From positions 30,443 through 43,874 of the forward strand of contig JAGDXH010000012.1 in assembly GCA_023256295.1 (NCBI GenBank): 13,432 nt of DNA, in the 5' to 3' direction. Of this stretch, positions 5,989-13,236 are shown in pieces. Below the pieces are notes generated by a model. It was not told where the DNA came from. It saw only the letters and a program-made list of their open reading frames with translations, and made no database searches. Source of the DNA: Thermoproteati archaeon. GTDB taxonomy: Archaea; Thermoproteota; Thermoprotei_A; Marsarchaeales; UBA168. The stretch's first letter is position 1. Each line of letters begins with the position of its first letter. The translations under genes and the position numbers were made by a program.

Positions 5989-7011
5989 ATGAAGCAGTTT
6001 CTGGCAATTCTCTGGGGTGGGAACGCAGGTTTGGCAAGAGAGGAGGTAAAGGCCCTGCTTGAGACTTATGGCTCCAAAGGCCAGCTTATGGAGATTTCTC
6101 CCCGTCTGGTTTTGGGAGAGGCCTCCTCGATTGCTGCAGACGCGGTGCTGCGGAGAGCTGCCTGCGTGAGGCACGCGGGCCTTGTGGTTGGAAGGGTAGA
6201 TGGAGAGATCTTTGCGGATCTGAGCGGCTACGATCTAGACGGCTTCAAGGTGTTGGATCTAACTGGCTCTTCTTTGCAGTCACGTATAGGGGATTGGGTC
6301 AGGACTCGCTGGGGGGGAAGGGTAGATCTGGACTCCCCAGCGACCGTCCTGGTGGTTCTTCGTACACAACAAGGTATCCTGCTTGTTGCTGAGAGTTTTG
6401 TTGAAAAGCGCTTTTGGCATAGGAAGATGGGTAGGCCTTACGTCAGGATAGGGGCGTTGCATCCCCAACTGGCCAGATGCATGGTAAACCTTGCTCGGGC
6501 TAAGGAAAACTTCTGGTTTTTCGATCCCTTTTCTGGTTCTTCAGCCATAACCGTCGAGGCTGCGTTGGTAGGAGCACTTTCAATTTCCAGCGACTTGGAT
6601 TACGAGGCATGCAAAGGGGGAATGCTGAATGCGGCTGCTTCTGACGTTGAGATTTGCTCCGTGAATGCTGACGCTTTTCACCAATTCTTAAGGGATGGTT
6701 CGGTGGCCTCCTTGGCTACAGACCCTCCTTTTGGCAGGCTGAGCAGCACACACAGGTTACCTAGGGACAAGTTGTTCTCAGACGTCGTCAAAATGATGGG
6801 TCGCTTGCTCATGCCAAACGCAGGCTTTTCCGTGCTCATACCACAAGGGATCGACCTAGCCTCCTTGCCCTGGAAAGAGAATGGCCTCAAAGTGCTTGCG
6901 GTCATCCCCATGAGGGCTCATCGGTCATTCACCAGGTATGTGATAAGGGGAGAGAAGGCAACTTGCGCTTCGGATGCGTCGCTGAAAGAAGAAAACGGTG
7001 AGGGGCCTTGA
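5989..7011 (+). CDS. tRNA (guanine-10-N2) methyltransferase, Trm11/Trm-G10 type
   Basis: Methylates N2 of G10 in tRNA using S-adenosylmethionine. The 340-residue protein has an N-terminal region and a THUMP-like part (about 60-135, ending VLVVLRTQQGILLVAE) that in this family binds the tRNA acceptor end. The Rossmann methyltransferase domain follows: HPQLARCMVNLAR (158-170), the SAM loop FFDPFSGSSAI (177-187), an acidic ribose-binding segment SSDLDYEA (200-207), and the catalytic DPPFG (245-249) in the DPPY/F motif used by amino-group methyltransferases. The ATG at 5989 gives the expected N-terminus. TTG 5977, 22 nt after an AAAGATAAT box, and TTG 5959 are alternatives. Its stop overlaps the start of the tRNase Z fusion gene (TTGA), implying a two-gene operon for tRNA maturation. 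Confidence 0.85.
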   Translation: MKQFLAILWGGNAGLAREEVKALLETYGSKGQLMEISPRLVLGEASSIAADAVLRRAACVRHAGLVVGRVDGEIFADLSGYDLDGFKVLDLTGSSLQSRIGDWVRTRWGGRVDLDSPATVLVVLRTQQGILLVAESFVEKRFWHRKMGRPYVRIGALHPQLARCMVNLARAKENFWFFDPFSGSSAITVEAALVGALSISSDLDYEACKGGMLNAAASDVEICSVNADAFHQFLRDGSVASLATDPPFGRLSSTHRLPRDKLFSDVVKMMGRLLMPNAGFSVLIPQGIDLASLPWKENGLKVLAVIPMRAHRSFTRYVIRGEKATCASDASLKEENGEGP

Positions 7012-8459
7012 GAAACGGTGGCAGCTACTCTGTGGCAGAAAACGACTCCCTGATCATCATGATACATCTGGAGCGTGCGGGAATCGATTACGCTTATTCG
7101 GTGGCCAAGCACAATGGTATGAGCCTCGAGCAGGCTGAGGCAACCCTTGAAGATCTCATGAGAAAGGGATTGGTAGAAAGAGCCGGATCTTCGTCGATAA
7201 AGAGAAGTGACGCTCGGTTCAAGAGATCAGATGAAGTTCACAAACACCATACCTACTTCTCTTTGACTCGCGCCGGTAAGTTAGCTCTTAGAGAAGTGAA
7301 ACTAAGTGCCAGGAAGCACGCCGCGAGGTTGTCTGGAACAAAGTTGGGTTCTCTCATGAAAAAAGGCGCAGAGACGCTTATGAAGGAAGCATCCTCAGAC
7401 GAATTGAAGTGGCTTGAAGAACACGGCATGATTCAGGAAGTCTCTGGCAGGCTTATCGTCACGGCTTATGGCAGGCTGGTGCTGGAACAAGTCGCTTTGC
7501 TGGGGGAGCGAACGTTGTTTTTGGTCAAGTTCTTGGGCACGGCTTCAGGTGCTCCGGTTTCTGGTTTCTTTCCCTCGTCGATGATCATCATAAAGAATGG
7601 CGAAAAGGTACTTGTAGACGTTGGCGAAGGCATACAGCATCAGCTTTTCAGGAGTGGGATTGGGTTGAGAGGGCTTCACACGATAGTGATAACGCACATG
7701 CACGGGGATCACGTCATGGGATTGCCAGGTTTGCTCATGTCTCTTTCGCTGTTGAACGCTGATATGTCAATCTCTATTCACGGCCCTAGAGACGTCAAGG
7801 GGTTCGTGGAATTCGTGCTTGACGCAACGAGGTCAGGACAAGACGCGTTGGGTTGGACGTCCTTCAGGGAGATAGGACAACCTTTTTCGGTAGGTGAGAT
7901 GATCATCCGTCCGTTTAGAGTTAAGCACAGGATTCCTTCATTTGGGCTTGTGTTTCAGGAAAATCAGAGGCCTGGGCGGTTTCTTGTTGAGGAGGCACTT
8001 AAGCTGGGCGTTCCAAGAGGTCCCCTTTGGGGGAAGTTACAGCGCGGCCAGGCAATATCGCTGGAAGGTCACGTCATCACGCCGCAGCAGGTACTAGGCC
8101 CTGCGAGAAAGGGAGCCAAGCTGACATTCACTGGAGATGCAGCCCCCTCTGAAGAGTTGGTGGCTAACGCACGGGAATCTGATTGCCTGATTCACGATGC
8201 GGCGTTTCCTCCAGGAGATGAGGAAGAAGCTCATCGCTTTGGTCATTCCACTTGGAAGGACGCCATAAATTCAGCCAAAGAAGCCGGCGTTAAAAAACTC
8301 GTGCTCTATAACTTTGGAGGTAAAACCGTGAGTCAATTGGATGAACTTTTGGCCTTCGCAGAGTCGCAGTTTCCTGGAGTGGTTCTGGCAAAAGACATGA
8401 TGGAGCTGGAGGTCTCAGTCGATGACGGCTTTGATCGAGCTTGCAAAGGTTTGTGCTAA
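7008..8459 (+). CDS. DUF2250 winged-helix - tRNase Z fusion
   Basis: The 483-residue protein joins two units without a stop. Residues about 10-97 match the archaeal DUF2250 winged helix (HLERAGIDYAYSVA, IKRSDARFKRSDEVHKHHTY, then LTRAGKLALR). Residues about 100-166 may be a second winged helix. From about 172 a tRNase Z (3' tRNA-trimming endonuclease) begins: FLGTASGAP, DVGEGIQHQL, the metal motif HMHGDH (H230, H232, D234, H235), VKHRIPSFG (H307), the family segment VPRGPLWGKLQRG, FTGD (D377) and HST (H413). The usual final ligand in LTHxSxRY is lost: the protein has LYNFGGK, with Asn435 for His. Start TTG 7008 overlaps the Trm11 stop; GTG 7032 is an alternative. The 3' end overlaps the PRPP synthetase gene by 45 bp. 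The metallo-beta-lactamase core is confident; activity is uncertain. Confidence 0.85.
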   Translation: MRNGGSYSVAENDSLIIMIHLERAGIDYAYSVAKHNGMSLEQAEATLEDLMRKGLVERAGSSSIKRSDARFKRSDEVHKHHTYFSLTRAGKLALREVKLSARKHAARLSGTKLGSLMKKGAETLMKEASSDELKWLEEHGMIQEVSGRLIVTAYGRLVLEQVALLGERTLFLVKFLGTASGAPVSGFFPSSMIIIKNGEKVLVDVGEGIQHQLFRSGIGLRGLHTIVITHMHGDHVMGLPGLLMSLSLLNADMSISIHGPRDVKGFVEFVLDATRSGQDALGWTSFREIGQPFSVGEMIIRPFRVKHRIPSFGLVFQENQRPGRFLVEEALKLGVPRGPLWGKLQRGQAISLEGHVITPQQVLGPARKGAKLTFTGDAAPSEELVANARESDCLIHDAAFPPGDEEEAHRFGHSTWKDAINSAKEAGVKKLVLYNFGGKTVSQLDELLAFAESQFPGVVLAKDMMELEVSVDDGFDRACKGLC

Positions 8460-9317
8460 ACGCACACGGGAGTAGGCGTTGGGGATGGAATCAGTAGAAA
8501 TTATGTCTTTGGTACCAAGCGAAGCTATCTTCTCGGCAGCTTCGTCCGCAAAAACGCCGTGTGTGCACGCTACGATGATGTCACCTACTTCCTCTTCGTT
8601 TAGGGCTTTGATCGCGTTGAGCACGGTCATGCCTGTGCTTATCTCATCATCTATTATGAGTACGTCTCTCCCCTTTACCCCAAGTGGCCTTGTTTCGGTG
8701 AAGAGTTCGCCCGTATGCGGATCGCGCCTTTTGAGATAGGCGGTGTAGGTCTGCGATCCAAGCGCTTGGGCGGCGAGCTTGGCCCTTATGAGCGTCTGGT
8801 CGTCGAGCGACTTGGCCCCAGGGATGAGCACCAAGGGATCATTCAAAGAGTATCTTTCTTTCACGTAGCTACCCAGCAAGGATGCCGTCATGACGTTCAG
8901 GGAAGCAAGGGGAAAGCTTTGGAGAAGAAGCGGATTGTGGAAGTCTGCCACATAAAGGCTATCAACACCTGCTGCCTTCAGGGCATTGGCTAAGGTAAGT
9001 GAGCTTACTGGCTCCCCTGGTATCTGTATGCGATCCTGCCTTCCATATGCCATGTACGGGACGACGGCTGATACTCTGGATGCCCCAGCCCTCTTCGCGC
9101 AGTCAGCTGCCAAAAGCAGCTCTATTATCCTTTCGTTCGGATGGGGATATGCCGTGGTTACCAAGATGACGTCCTCGCCTCTCAGGTCATCTGGAAGGCG
9201 AATGTAGGTTTCCTGATTCGGAAACTGCCGCTTGTATATTGGCATTAAGGGCATATGTAGGGCGTCGGCCAGTTCGCGCGCCAGACCAGGATTGCCCCCG
9301 AGGTCGAATATTCTCAT
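8415..9317 (-). CDS. prs: Ribose-phosphate pyrophosphokinase (PRPP synthetase)
   Basis: Makes phosphoribosyl pyrophosphate from ribose 5-phosphate and ATP for purine, pyrimidine, His and Trp synthesis. The 300-residue length fits archaeal enzymes. Landmarks are FPNQETYIRLP (32-42), VVPYMAYGRQDR (85-96) for ATP/ribose binding, ADFHN (124-128) in place of the metal-binding DLH, KRRDPHTGE (196-204) in the flexible loop, and the PRPP-binding loop VLIIDDEISTGMT (219-231). The expected PDxG motif near 167 reads PGAKSLDD instead, an oddity noted separately. The ATG start lies 6 nt after the acetyltransferase stop, so the two are almost certainly in one operon. The 3' end overlaps the convergent tRNase Z fusion gene by 45 bp. 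Confidence 0.93.
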   Translation of the reverse strand: MRIFDLGGNPGLARELADALHMPLMPIYKRQFPNQETYIRLPDDLRGEDVILVTTAYPHPNERIIELLLAADCAKRAGASRVSAVVPYMAYGRQDRIQIPGEPVSSLTLANALKAAGVDSLYVADFHNPLLLQSFPLASLNVMTASLLGSYVKERYSLNDPLVLIPGAKSLDDQTLIRAKLAAQALGSQTYTAYLKRRDPHTGELFTETRPLGVKGRDVLIIDDEISTGMTVLNAIKALNEEEVGDIIVACTHGVFADEAAEKIASLGTKDIISTDSIPNAYSRVRLAQTFASSIKAVID

Positions 9318-9323
9318 GGCAGG

Positions 9324-9806
9324 TCAAATGCGGGCTGCCATCACGTAGGCATCCTCTCCGTCAGAGTAATAGTCGGCGTTTACGCCCTTTACCTCATAGG
9401 AAAGCCGCTTGTAGAGGTTTATGGCTTCCACGTTCGTCACTCTCACCTCCAGATAGGATTCTGTGGCTCCATACTCTTTTGCTCCTTCGAGGGCTTTTCT
9501 CATGAGTGCGCTTCCTATTCCCTGCTTCCTGTACTGGGGCAATACTGCCAGAGAAATTATGTGGGCTTTGGTTACCCACTTGAATCCAAATGCCGAGAAT
9601 CCCTTCTCTATCCTGGTCATCACGTATCCAACGATTTTTCCATCGACCTCGGCCACGATGAAGGCCTTAGGATAATTCATAACATGTTCTGCAAAAAATG
9701 AACGGGGATAGTTTTCCGGCAAACATACCTCATTTACGTGCATCACGTCATCGAGGTCATCGGGCCTGCAGCTCCTGAGCCTTATCGGCGACTGCTCGAC
9801 CAACAC
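9324..9806 (-). CDS. N-terminal protein acetyltransferase, Ard1/RimI-type GNAT
   Basis: Transfers acetyl from acetyl-CoA to protein N-termini. The single 160-residue GNAT domain closely follows the Sulfolobus Ard1 enzyme by recall: LPENYP with Glu31, a His in AHIISLAVL (H82), the acetyl-CoA loop QYRKQGIG (91-98), YLEVRVTN (118-125), AINLYKRLSYE, and the end segment YYSDGEDAYVM. These archaeal enzymes have broad NatA-like specificity. The start is GTG 9806 or TTG 9803. A TATATA box (9825-9830) lies 21-25 nt upstream, inside the end of the radical SAM gene, so it probably has its own leaderless transcript. It overlaps the radical SAM frame by about 25 bp and is followed by prs after 6 nt. Confidence 0.9.
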   Translation of the reverse strand: MLVEQSPIRLRSCRPDDLDDVMHVNEVCLPENYPRSFFAEHVMNYPKAFIVAEVDGKIVGYVMTRIEKGFSAFGFKWVTKAHIISLAVLPQYRKQGIGSALMRKALEGAKEYGATESYLEVRVTNVEAINLYKRLSYEVKGVNADYYSDGEDAYVMAARI

Positions 9807-10912
9807 AGGGCAGTTTGCTCAAGGTATATAGGGATTTTGCAAAGAGCTCTTTTATGCTGGCGTCGCTTCTCTGCCCCCTTTTGCTCCTTGAGCAACACCG
9901 GGATCTGCGCGCCGCATCTTTTGCACTTTGAATCTTGAGTAAGCCCCACTACTAGAGAGGAAAACCCCTCTCTCTCAATCAGCAGGTTTCCGCAGACCGG
10001 GCAGTACGTATTTTCACCCTCGCCCGGCACGTTGCCCATATAAACATACCTCAGGCCGGAGGAGATCGCAGTCTGCCTGGCTTTTCTGAGCAGATCCACG
10101 TCCGTCGGTGGAAGGTCTAAGAGCTGCGCATCTGGGAAGAAGCGCAGCAGATGAAAGGGAACGTCTGGGCTGAGGTTTTCAGCGATCCACTTGCTGAGTG
10201 CCGCAACGGAAGCCAAGTCATCTCCGTACTTGGTCACAAGCAGGTCCGTGACCTCGAGGTGAATTCCGGCCTCCTTTATGGCCGCAAGGGTACCCTTTAT
10301 GTCCTCTGAGTTAGGCACCGCCATCATCTTCCTGTAGAAATCTGGCTTCAAGGAGCCCTTTATGCCGACTGTCATCGCATCTATGAAGCCCTTGGCGGCA
10401 TCTACGGCCTCTGGCGTCATGTAGCCGTTCGTCACAAAGACGTTCTTGAGCCCTCTCTTCTTTGCTTCCTTGGCGGTATCCAGCGCATATTCCATGAAGA
10501 TTGTGGGCTCATTGTAAGTGTAGCTGATGCTTGCAGCCCCGTGTGAGAAAGCAGCCTCAGCGATTTCAGAAGGTGCGATCTCGATACCTCTGATTTCGCT
10601 GAAGTAGCTGATGTCCCAGTTTTGGCAAAACTTGCACCTAAAGTTGCAGCTGACGGTTGAGATGGAAAGCGAATCAGTTGAAGGTAGAAAATGAAAAAGT
10701 GGTTTCTTTTCGATTGGATCCATGTTTATGGCGGAGACATGCCCATAAGCCTCTGTGACCAGCCTTCCCTCCACATTCTTCCTGACAAAGCAAAACCCTC
10801 TTTCGCCTTGCGGGATCACGCACCTCCTGAGGCATAAGTCGCACTGAACTCTGTTTCCTGGGAGTGATTTCCAGAGGATACCAGTCTTTTCTTCCGGTTC
10901 CCGCGCAGGCAC
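9782..10912 (-). CDS. amrS: AmmeMemoRadiSam system radical SAM enzyme
   Basis: A 376-residue radical SAM protein. An N-terminal cysteine cluster (CDLCLRRC at 24-31, C41) precedes the radical SAM signature CNFRCKFC (C89, C93, C96), which binds the 4Fe-4S cluster that cleaves S-adenosylmethionine. ISYTYNEPTIF (129-139) and FVTNGYM (159-165) are typical of this PflA-like subfamily. A C-terminal zinc ribbon has C304/C307 and C330/C333. The family is linked to AMMECR1 and Memo proteins in other genomes, and its substrate is not established; neither partner is in this window. The frame is open to TTG 10981, but GTG 10912 lies 23.5 nt after a TTAAAAG box and is preferred. About 40 residues after the zinc ribbon form an unusual basic tail that carries the acetyltransferase promoter. 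Confidence 0.88.
   Translation of the reverse strand: MPAREPEEKTGILWKSLPGNRVQCDLCLRRCVIPQGERGFCFVRKNVEGRLVTEAYGHVSAINMDPIEKKPLFHFLPSTDSLSISTVSCNFRCKFCQNWDISYFSEIRGIEIAPSEIAEAAFSHGAASISYTYNEPTIFMEYALDTAKEAKKRGLKNVFVTNGYMTPEAVDAAKGFIDAMTVGIKGSLKPDFYRKMMAVPNSEDIKGTLAAIKEAGIHLEVTDLLVTKYGDDLASVAALSKWIAENLSPDVPFHLLRFFPDAQLLDLPPTDVDLLRKARQTAISSGLRYVYMGNVPGEGENTYCPVCGNLLIEREGFSSLVVGLTQDSKCKRCGAQIPVLLKEQKGAEKRRQHKRALCKIPIYLEQTALCWSSSRR
9825..9830 (-). promoter_or_regulatory. TATA box of the Ard1-like gene, inside the upstream coding region
   Basis: TATATA, flanked as CTATATACC on the minus strand, is centred 21.5 nt before GTG 9806 and 24.5 nt before TTG 9803. It lies in the last 50 bp of the radical SAM gene. 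Confidence 0.55.
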
Positions 10913-10930
10913 GGGAATTTGCTGACGCCT

Positions 10931-10939
10931 GCTTTTAAC
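10931..10939 (-). promoter_or_regulatory. TATA-like box of the radical SAM gene
   Basis: The minus strand reads GTTAAAAGC, the same 9-mer as before the regulator gene at 855-863, centred 23.5 nt before GTG 10912. It argues against the longer TTG start at 10981. Confidence 0.55.
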
Positions 10940-10987
10940 TGTAGCTGTCCTCGGGCTTTGCTCTTCAGCGACAGCTACCAAAACATC

Positions 10988-10993
10988 TATAAA
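10988..10993 (+). promoter_or_regulatory. TATA box of tgtA
   Basis: TATAAA is centred 21.5 nt before the in-frame GTG at 11012, matching the leaderless spacing of neighbouring genes. It abuts the ATG at 10994, so that ATG would lie upstream of the predicted transcript and probably is not used. Confidence 0.55.
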
Positions 10994-11011
10994 ATGCCTC
11001 CCTTAGTCTCT

Positions 11012-12457
11012 GTGCCAGAGACATTCGTTACTCGCGTGAAGGATCTCATGGGGCGTCTTGGAGAACTTAGAACTGCATCTGGAGTTGCGACCACGCCATG
11101 CCTTCTGCCCGTGATCTCTGTATCTGGCGGACCCCTTTCTGGATCAGACATACGCGGTTTAGGTTTCGAATTTGCCATAACCAACGCGTATCTCTGGATG
11201 AAGAGCGGCAACCAGAAGGACATACATGAGGCAACTGGCTTTAAGGGTGTCATGATGACGGACTCAGGAGGTTATCAAGTTCTTGTCTACGGTTCTGTGG
11301 GCACCACCAACCGCGAGGTAATCGAGTATCAAAAGAAGATACACTCTGATGTTGCAGTCATATTAGATCGGCCCACAGGTCTTACAAGTTACAAGGAGGC
11401 GAAGCTGACAGTGGAACAAACGATCAGGAGCGAAGAAGAGGCGAAGAGCCTGATAGCTGATGGCAGGACGCTTTGGGTTGCCCCAATCCAGGGTGGGGTT
11501 TACCAAGATCTCATGGCATCCATGCTGAAGAAGGCCGTAGAGCTTGATTATGACATATATGCGCTCGGCTCTCCAACACCCCTCATGGAACGGCATAGGT
11601 ACGCCGAGCTTTTGGACATGATATATTTCGCCCGCATGAGAATACCTTACGAGAAGCCACTCCACCTTTTTGGAGCCGGTCACCCGTCCATGTTCTCTCT
11701 AGCCGTGGCAGCGGGCGCAGACAGCTTTGACTCTGCGGCCTATGCGTTATTTGCAAAACAGGACAGATATATGACCTCGTTTGGGTCTGAAAAACTTGAT
11801 AACATCAAAGAGCTCCCTTGCTCCTGTCCGGTTTGCTCGAGATATACCGTCAGGGAGCTCATGCAGCTTCCCAAAAAAGAAAGAGAGAGACAACTGGCGC
11901 TTCACAACCTCTACGTTTCCATGGCCGAGATAAAGGAGATTCGGAACGCCATAAGGGAAGGTAGGCTTTGGGACCTAGTCGAAAGTCGGGCCAGGGGATC
12001 CCCCGAGTTGTGGCAGGCCTTTCTCCGCTTCAAGGAATACGGAGAGGGTTTTATGGAACACGCGGATTTCAGGAAAACCTTCGGGCGGGGCATGAACTTA
12101 ATCGACGCGCTTTCGACTGATCGGCCTGAGTTGAAATGGCATCTGGAGAAAGTGAAGGAGCTGACGTCGGCTGCGCAGGTAGTGGAGCTTGTCCCGCGGT
12201 GGTACAAGGGGAAGAGAGCAAGCAAGGCGTTTTTAGCTGGCTACCCCTTTGTGTTGGCCCCTTATGAGCTTGTTGACGTCTATCCCGTGTCTTATATGAA
12301 GTATGCGCGCATGACTCCCGAAGAGGAGCTGGCGTTTCTAGAGCAAAGATTACCAACTCTCCTTCAGGGGAAAAAGGTAATTACACCGGATCCTTTGCTT
12401 GCCGGCATGCTTGGCAGAATGGGAATAGATTGCGAGCTCAGACAAGATCAGACATAA
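11012..12457 (+). CDS. tgtA: Archaeosine tRNA-guanine transglycosylase
   Basis: Exchanges guanine-15 of tRNA for preQ0, the first step of archaeosine formation. Numbered from GTG 11012 the protein has 481 residues. MTDSGGYQ holds Asp84, matching the general Asp of the family. FGAGHPSMFSLAVAAGADSFD contains Asp240 at the nucleophile position. The structural zinc site is C270, C272, C275 and H298 (CSCPVCSRY, then ALHNL). The segment after this (about 299-481) corresponds to the first part of the C-terminal region. The PUA domain that ends euryarchaeal TgtA (about 580 residues) is absent and may be encoded elsewhere as in Sulfolobus. Alternative starts are ATG 10994 and the open frame back to 10919, but the TATA position favours GTG 11012. 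It converges on the PAC2 gene with a 10-bp overlap. Confidence 0.93.
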   Translation: MPETFVTRVKDLMGRLGELRTASGVATTPCLLPVISVSGGPLSGSDIRGLGFEFAITNAYLWMKSGNQKDIHEATGFKGVMMTDSGGYQVLVYGSVGTTNREVIEYQKKIHSDVAVILDRPTGLTSYKEAKLTVEQTIRSEEEAKSLIADGRTLWVAPIQGGVYQDLMASMLKKAVELDYDIYALGSPTPLMERHRYAELLDMIYFARMRIPYEKPLHLFGAGHPSMFSLAVAAGADSFDSAAYALFAKQDRYMTSFGSEKLDNIKELPCSCPVCSRYTVRELMQLPKKERERQLALHNLYVSMAEIKEIRNAIREGRLWDLVESRARGSPELWQAFLRFKEYGEGFMEHADFRKTFGRGMNLIDALSTDRPELKWHLEKVKELTSAAQVVELVPRWYKGKRASKAFLAGYPFVLAPYELVDVYPVSYMKYARMTPEEELAFLEQRLPTLLQGKKVITPDPLLAGMLGRMGIDCELRQDQT

Positions 12458-13179
12458 AGCGCGCGATGTTGGTCGGATGTTCCTCCCTCTGTCATCTTCT
12501 TCTTTTCTGCTTCGCTGATTTCCTGTTCTATCTTCCTCGCATCGCGCTCCAGCTCTTCTGTGCTTATCTCTTTTCCGTACATGTTGTTGAATACCTTGAT
12601 GGCATTGGCAGCGCCCATGGGATCGGGCCTGTTCGGATCAACGTAAGACAGGATGGATATCGCTGGAAGGCCAAGTGCCTCAAATAGAGATAGAAGCGTG
12701 GCTATGGGTCCAACGATCATCAATCCCTTCTCAATCGTTGGTGGCATGATCGCCGACTTTGAAGAAGCATCATACTTGGAAGTATACGCCACCCTTGCTA
12801 GATCGTTTTCGTCCTTCTTGAACTCGTTCACCAATCCACCAATCAGCACCGCTTCCCTGATGCCCGAGCTCTTCAGCCAATAGCTCAGCTTCCGGAAAAG
12901 AGTTCCCCTTTCTCTTTGCTCTGGTACCGCTTCAGGTAGCAGGAAAAGCAGGTCATTCGCTGCATAGAAGGTGTATGGAAGACTGATCGCAGTGCCGTTC
13001 ATGGAAACCACTGGGGGTAACAGGTCCGTTATCAGGTAACCGATGGGTTCTGCTTTTGTCTGTTTTATCATGTGAGAAACGGCTATGTAGCCTGCAAATC
13101 CTATCCCCTGGAACCCGGTGACGAAGACTTTGTTCTTTAGATCGAGGCCTTCGTCTTTTATAAAGATCTTAGCGTACAA
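12448..13179 (-). CDS. PAC2-family protein (proteasome assembly chaperone-like)
   Basis: A 243-residue protein of the PAC2 superfamily, whose archaeal members (PbaA/PbaB types) resemble eukaryotic proteasome assembly chaperones. Supporting features are an N-terminal strand with VFVTGFQGIGFAG (18-30), ITDLLPPVV, a hydrophobic LLFLLPEAVPE strand, VLIGGLVNEF (111-120), GPIATLLSLFEALGLPAI (157-174), and the family-typical end motif DPMGAANAIKVFNNMYG (186-202). A charged helical tail (about 206-232, many Glu/Lys) could form a coiled coil. The actual client is not known. The start is TTG 13179; a nearby ATG (13190) is out of frame and hits a stop. CTTATAAG lies about 30 nt upstream. The last 10 bp overlap tgtA. 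Confidence 0.85.
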   Translation of the reverse strand: MYAKIFIKDEGLDLKNKVFVTGFQGIGFAGYIAVSHMIKQTKAEPIGYLITDLLPPVVSMNGTAISLPYTFYAANDLLFLLPEAVPEQRERGTLFRKLSYWLKSSGIREAVLIGGLVNEFKKDENDLARVAYTSKYDASSKSAIMPPTIEKGLMIVGPIATLLSLFEALGLPAISILSYVDPNRPDPMGAANAIKVFNNMYGKEISTEELERDARKIEQEISEAEKKKMTEGGTSDQHRALYV

Positions 13180-13205
13180 TTCTAGCCCATTTTTCCTTGG
13201 CCAAA

Positions 13206-13213
13206 CTTATAAG
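13206..13213. promoter_or_regulatory. Palindromic TATA box upstream of the PAC2 gene
   Basis: CTTATAAG is centred about 30 nt before the PAC2 TTG start. Being self-complementary it could also drive plus-strand transcription; an in-frame TTG lies 27.5 nt to its right at 13237. Confidence 0.5.
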
Positions 13214-13236
13214 CGTTGGTAGCTTCAAGCGCACTA

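Noticed and set aside
10913-10981. Longer radical SAM start at TTG 10981
   Set aside because: The TTAAAAG box at 10931-10939 lies inside this extension and points to GTG 10912.
10919-11011. Longer tgtA start, including ATG 10994
   Set aside because: The ATG at 10994 abuts the TATA box and would lie upstream of the predicted transcript. The frame further up overlaps the divergent promoter.
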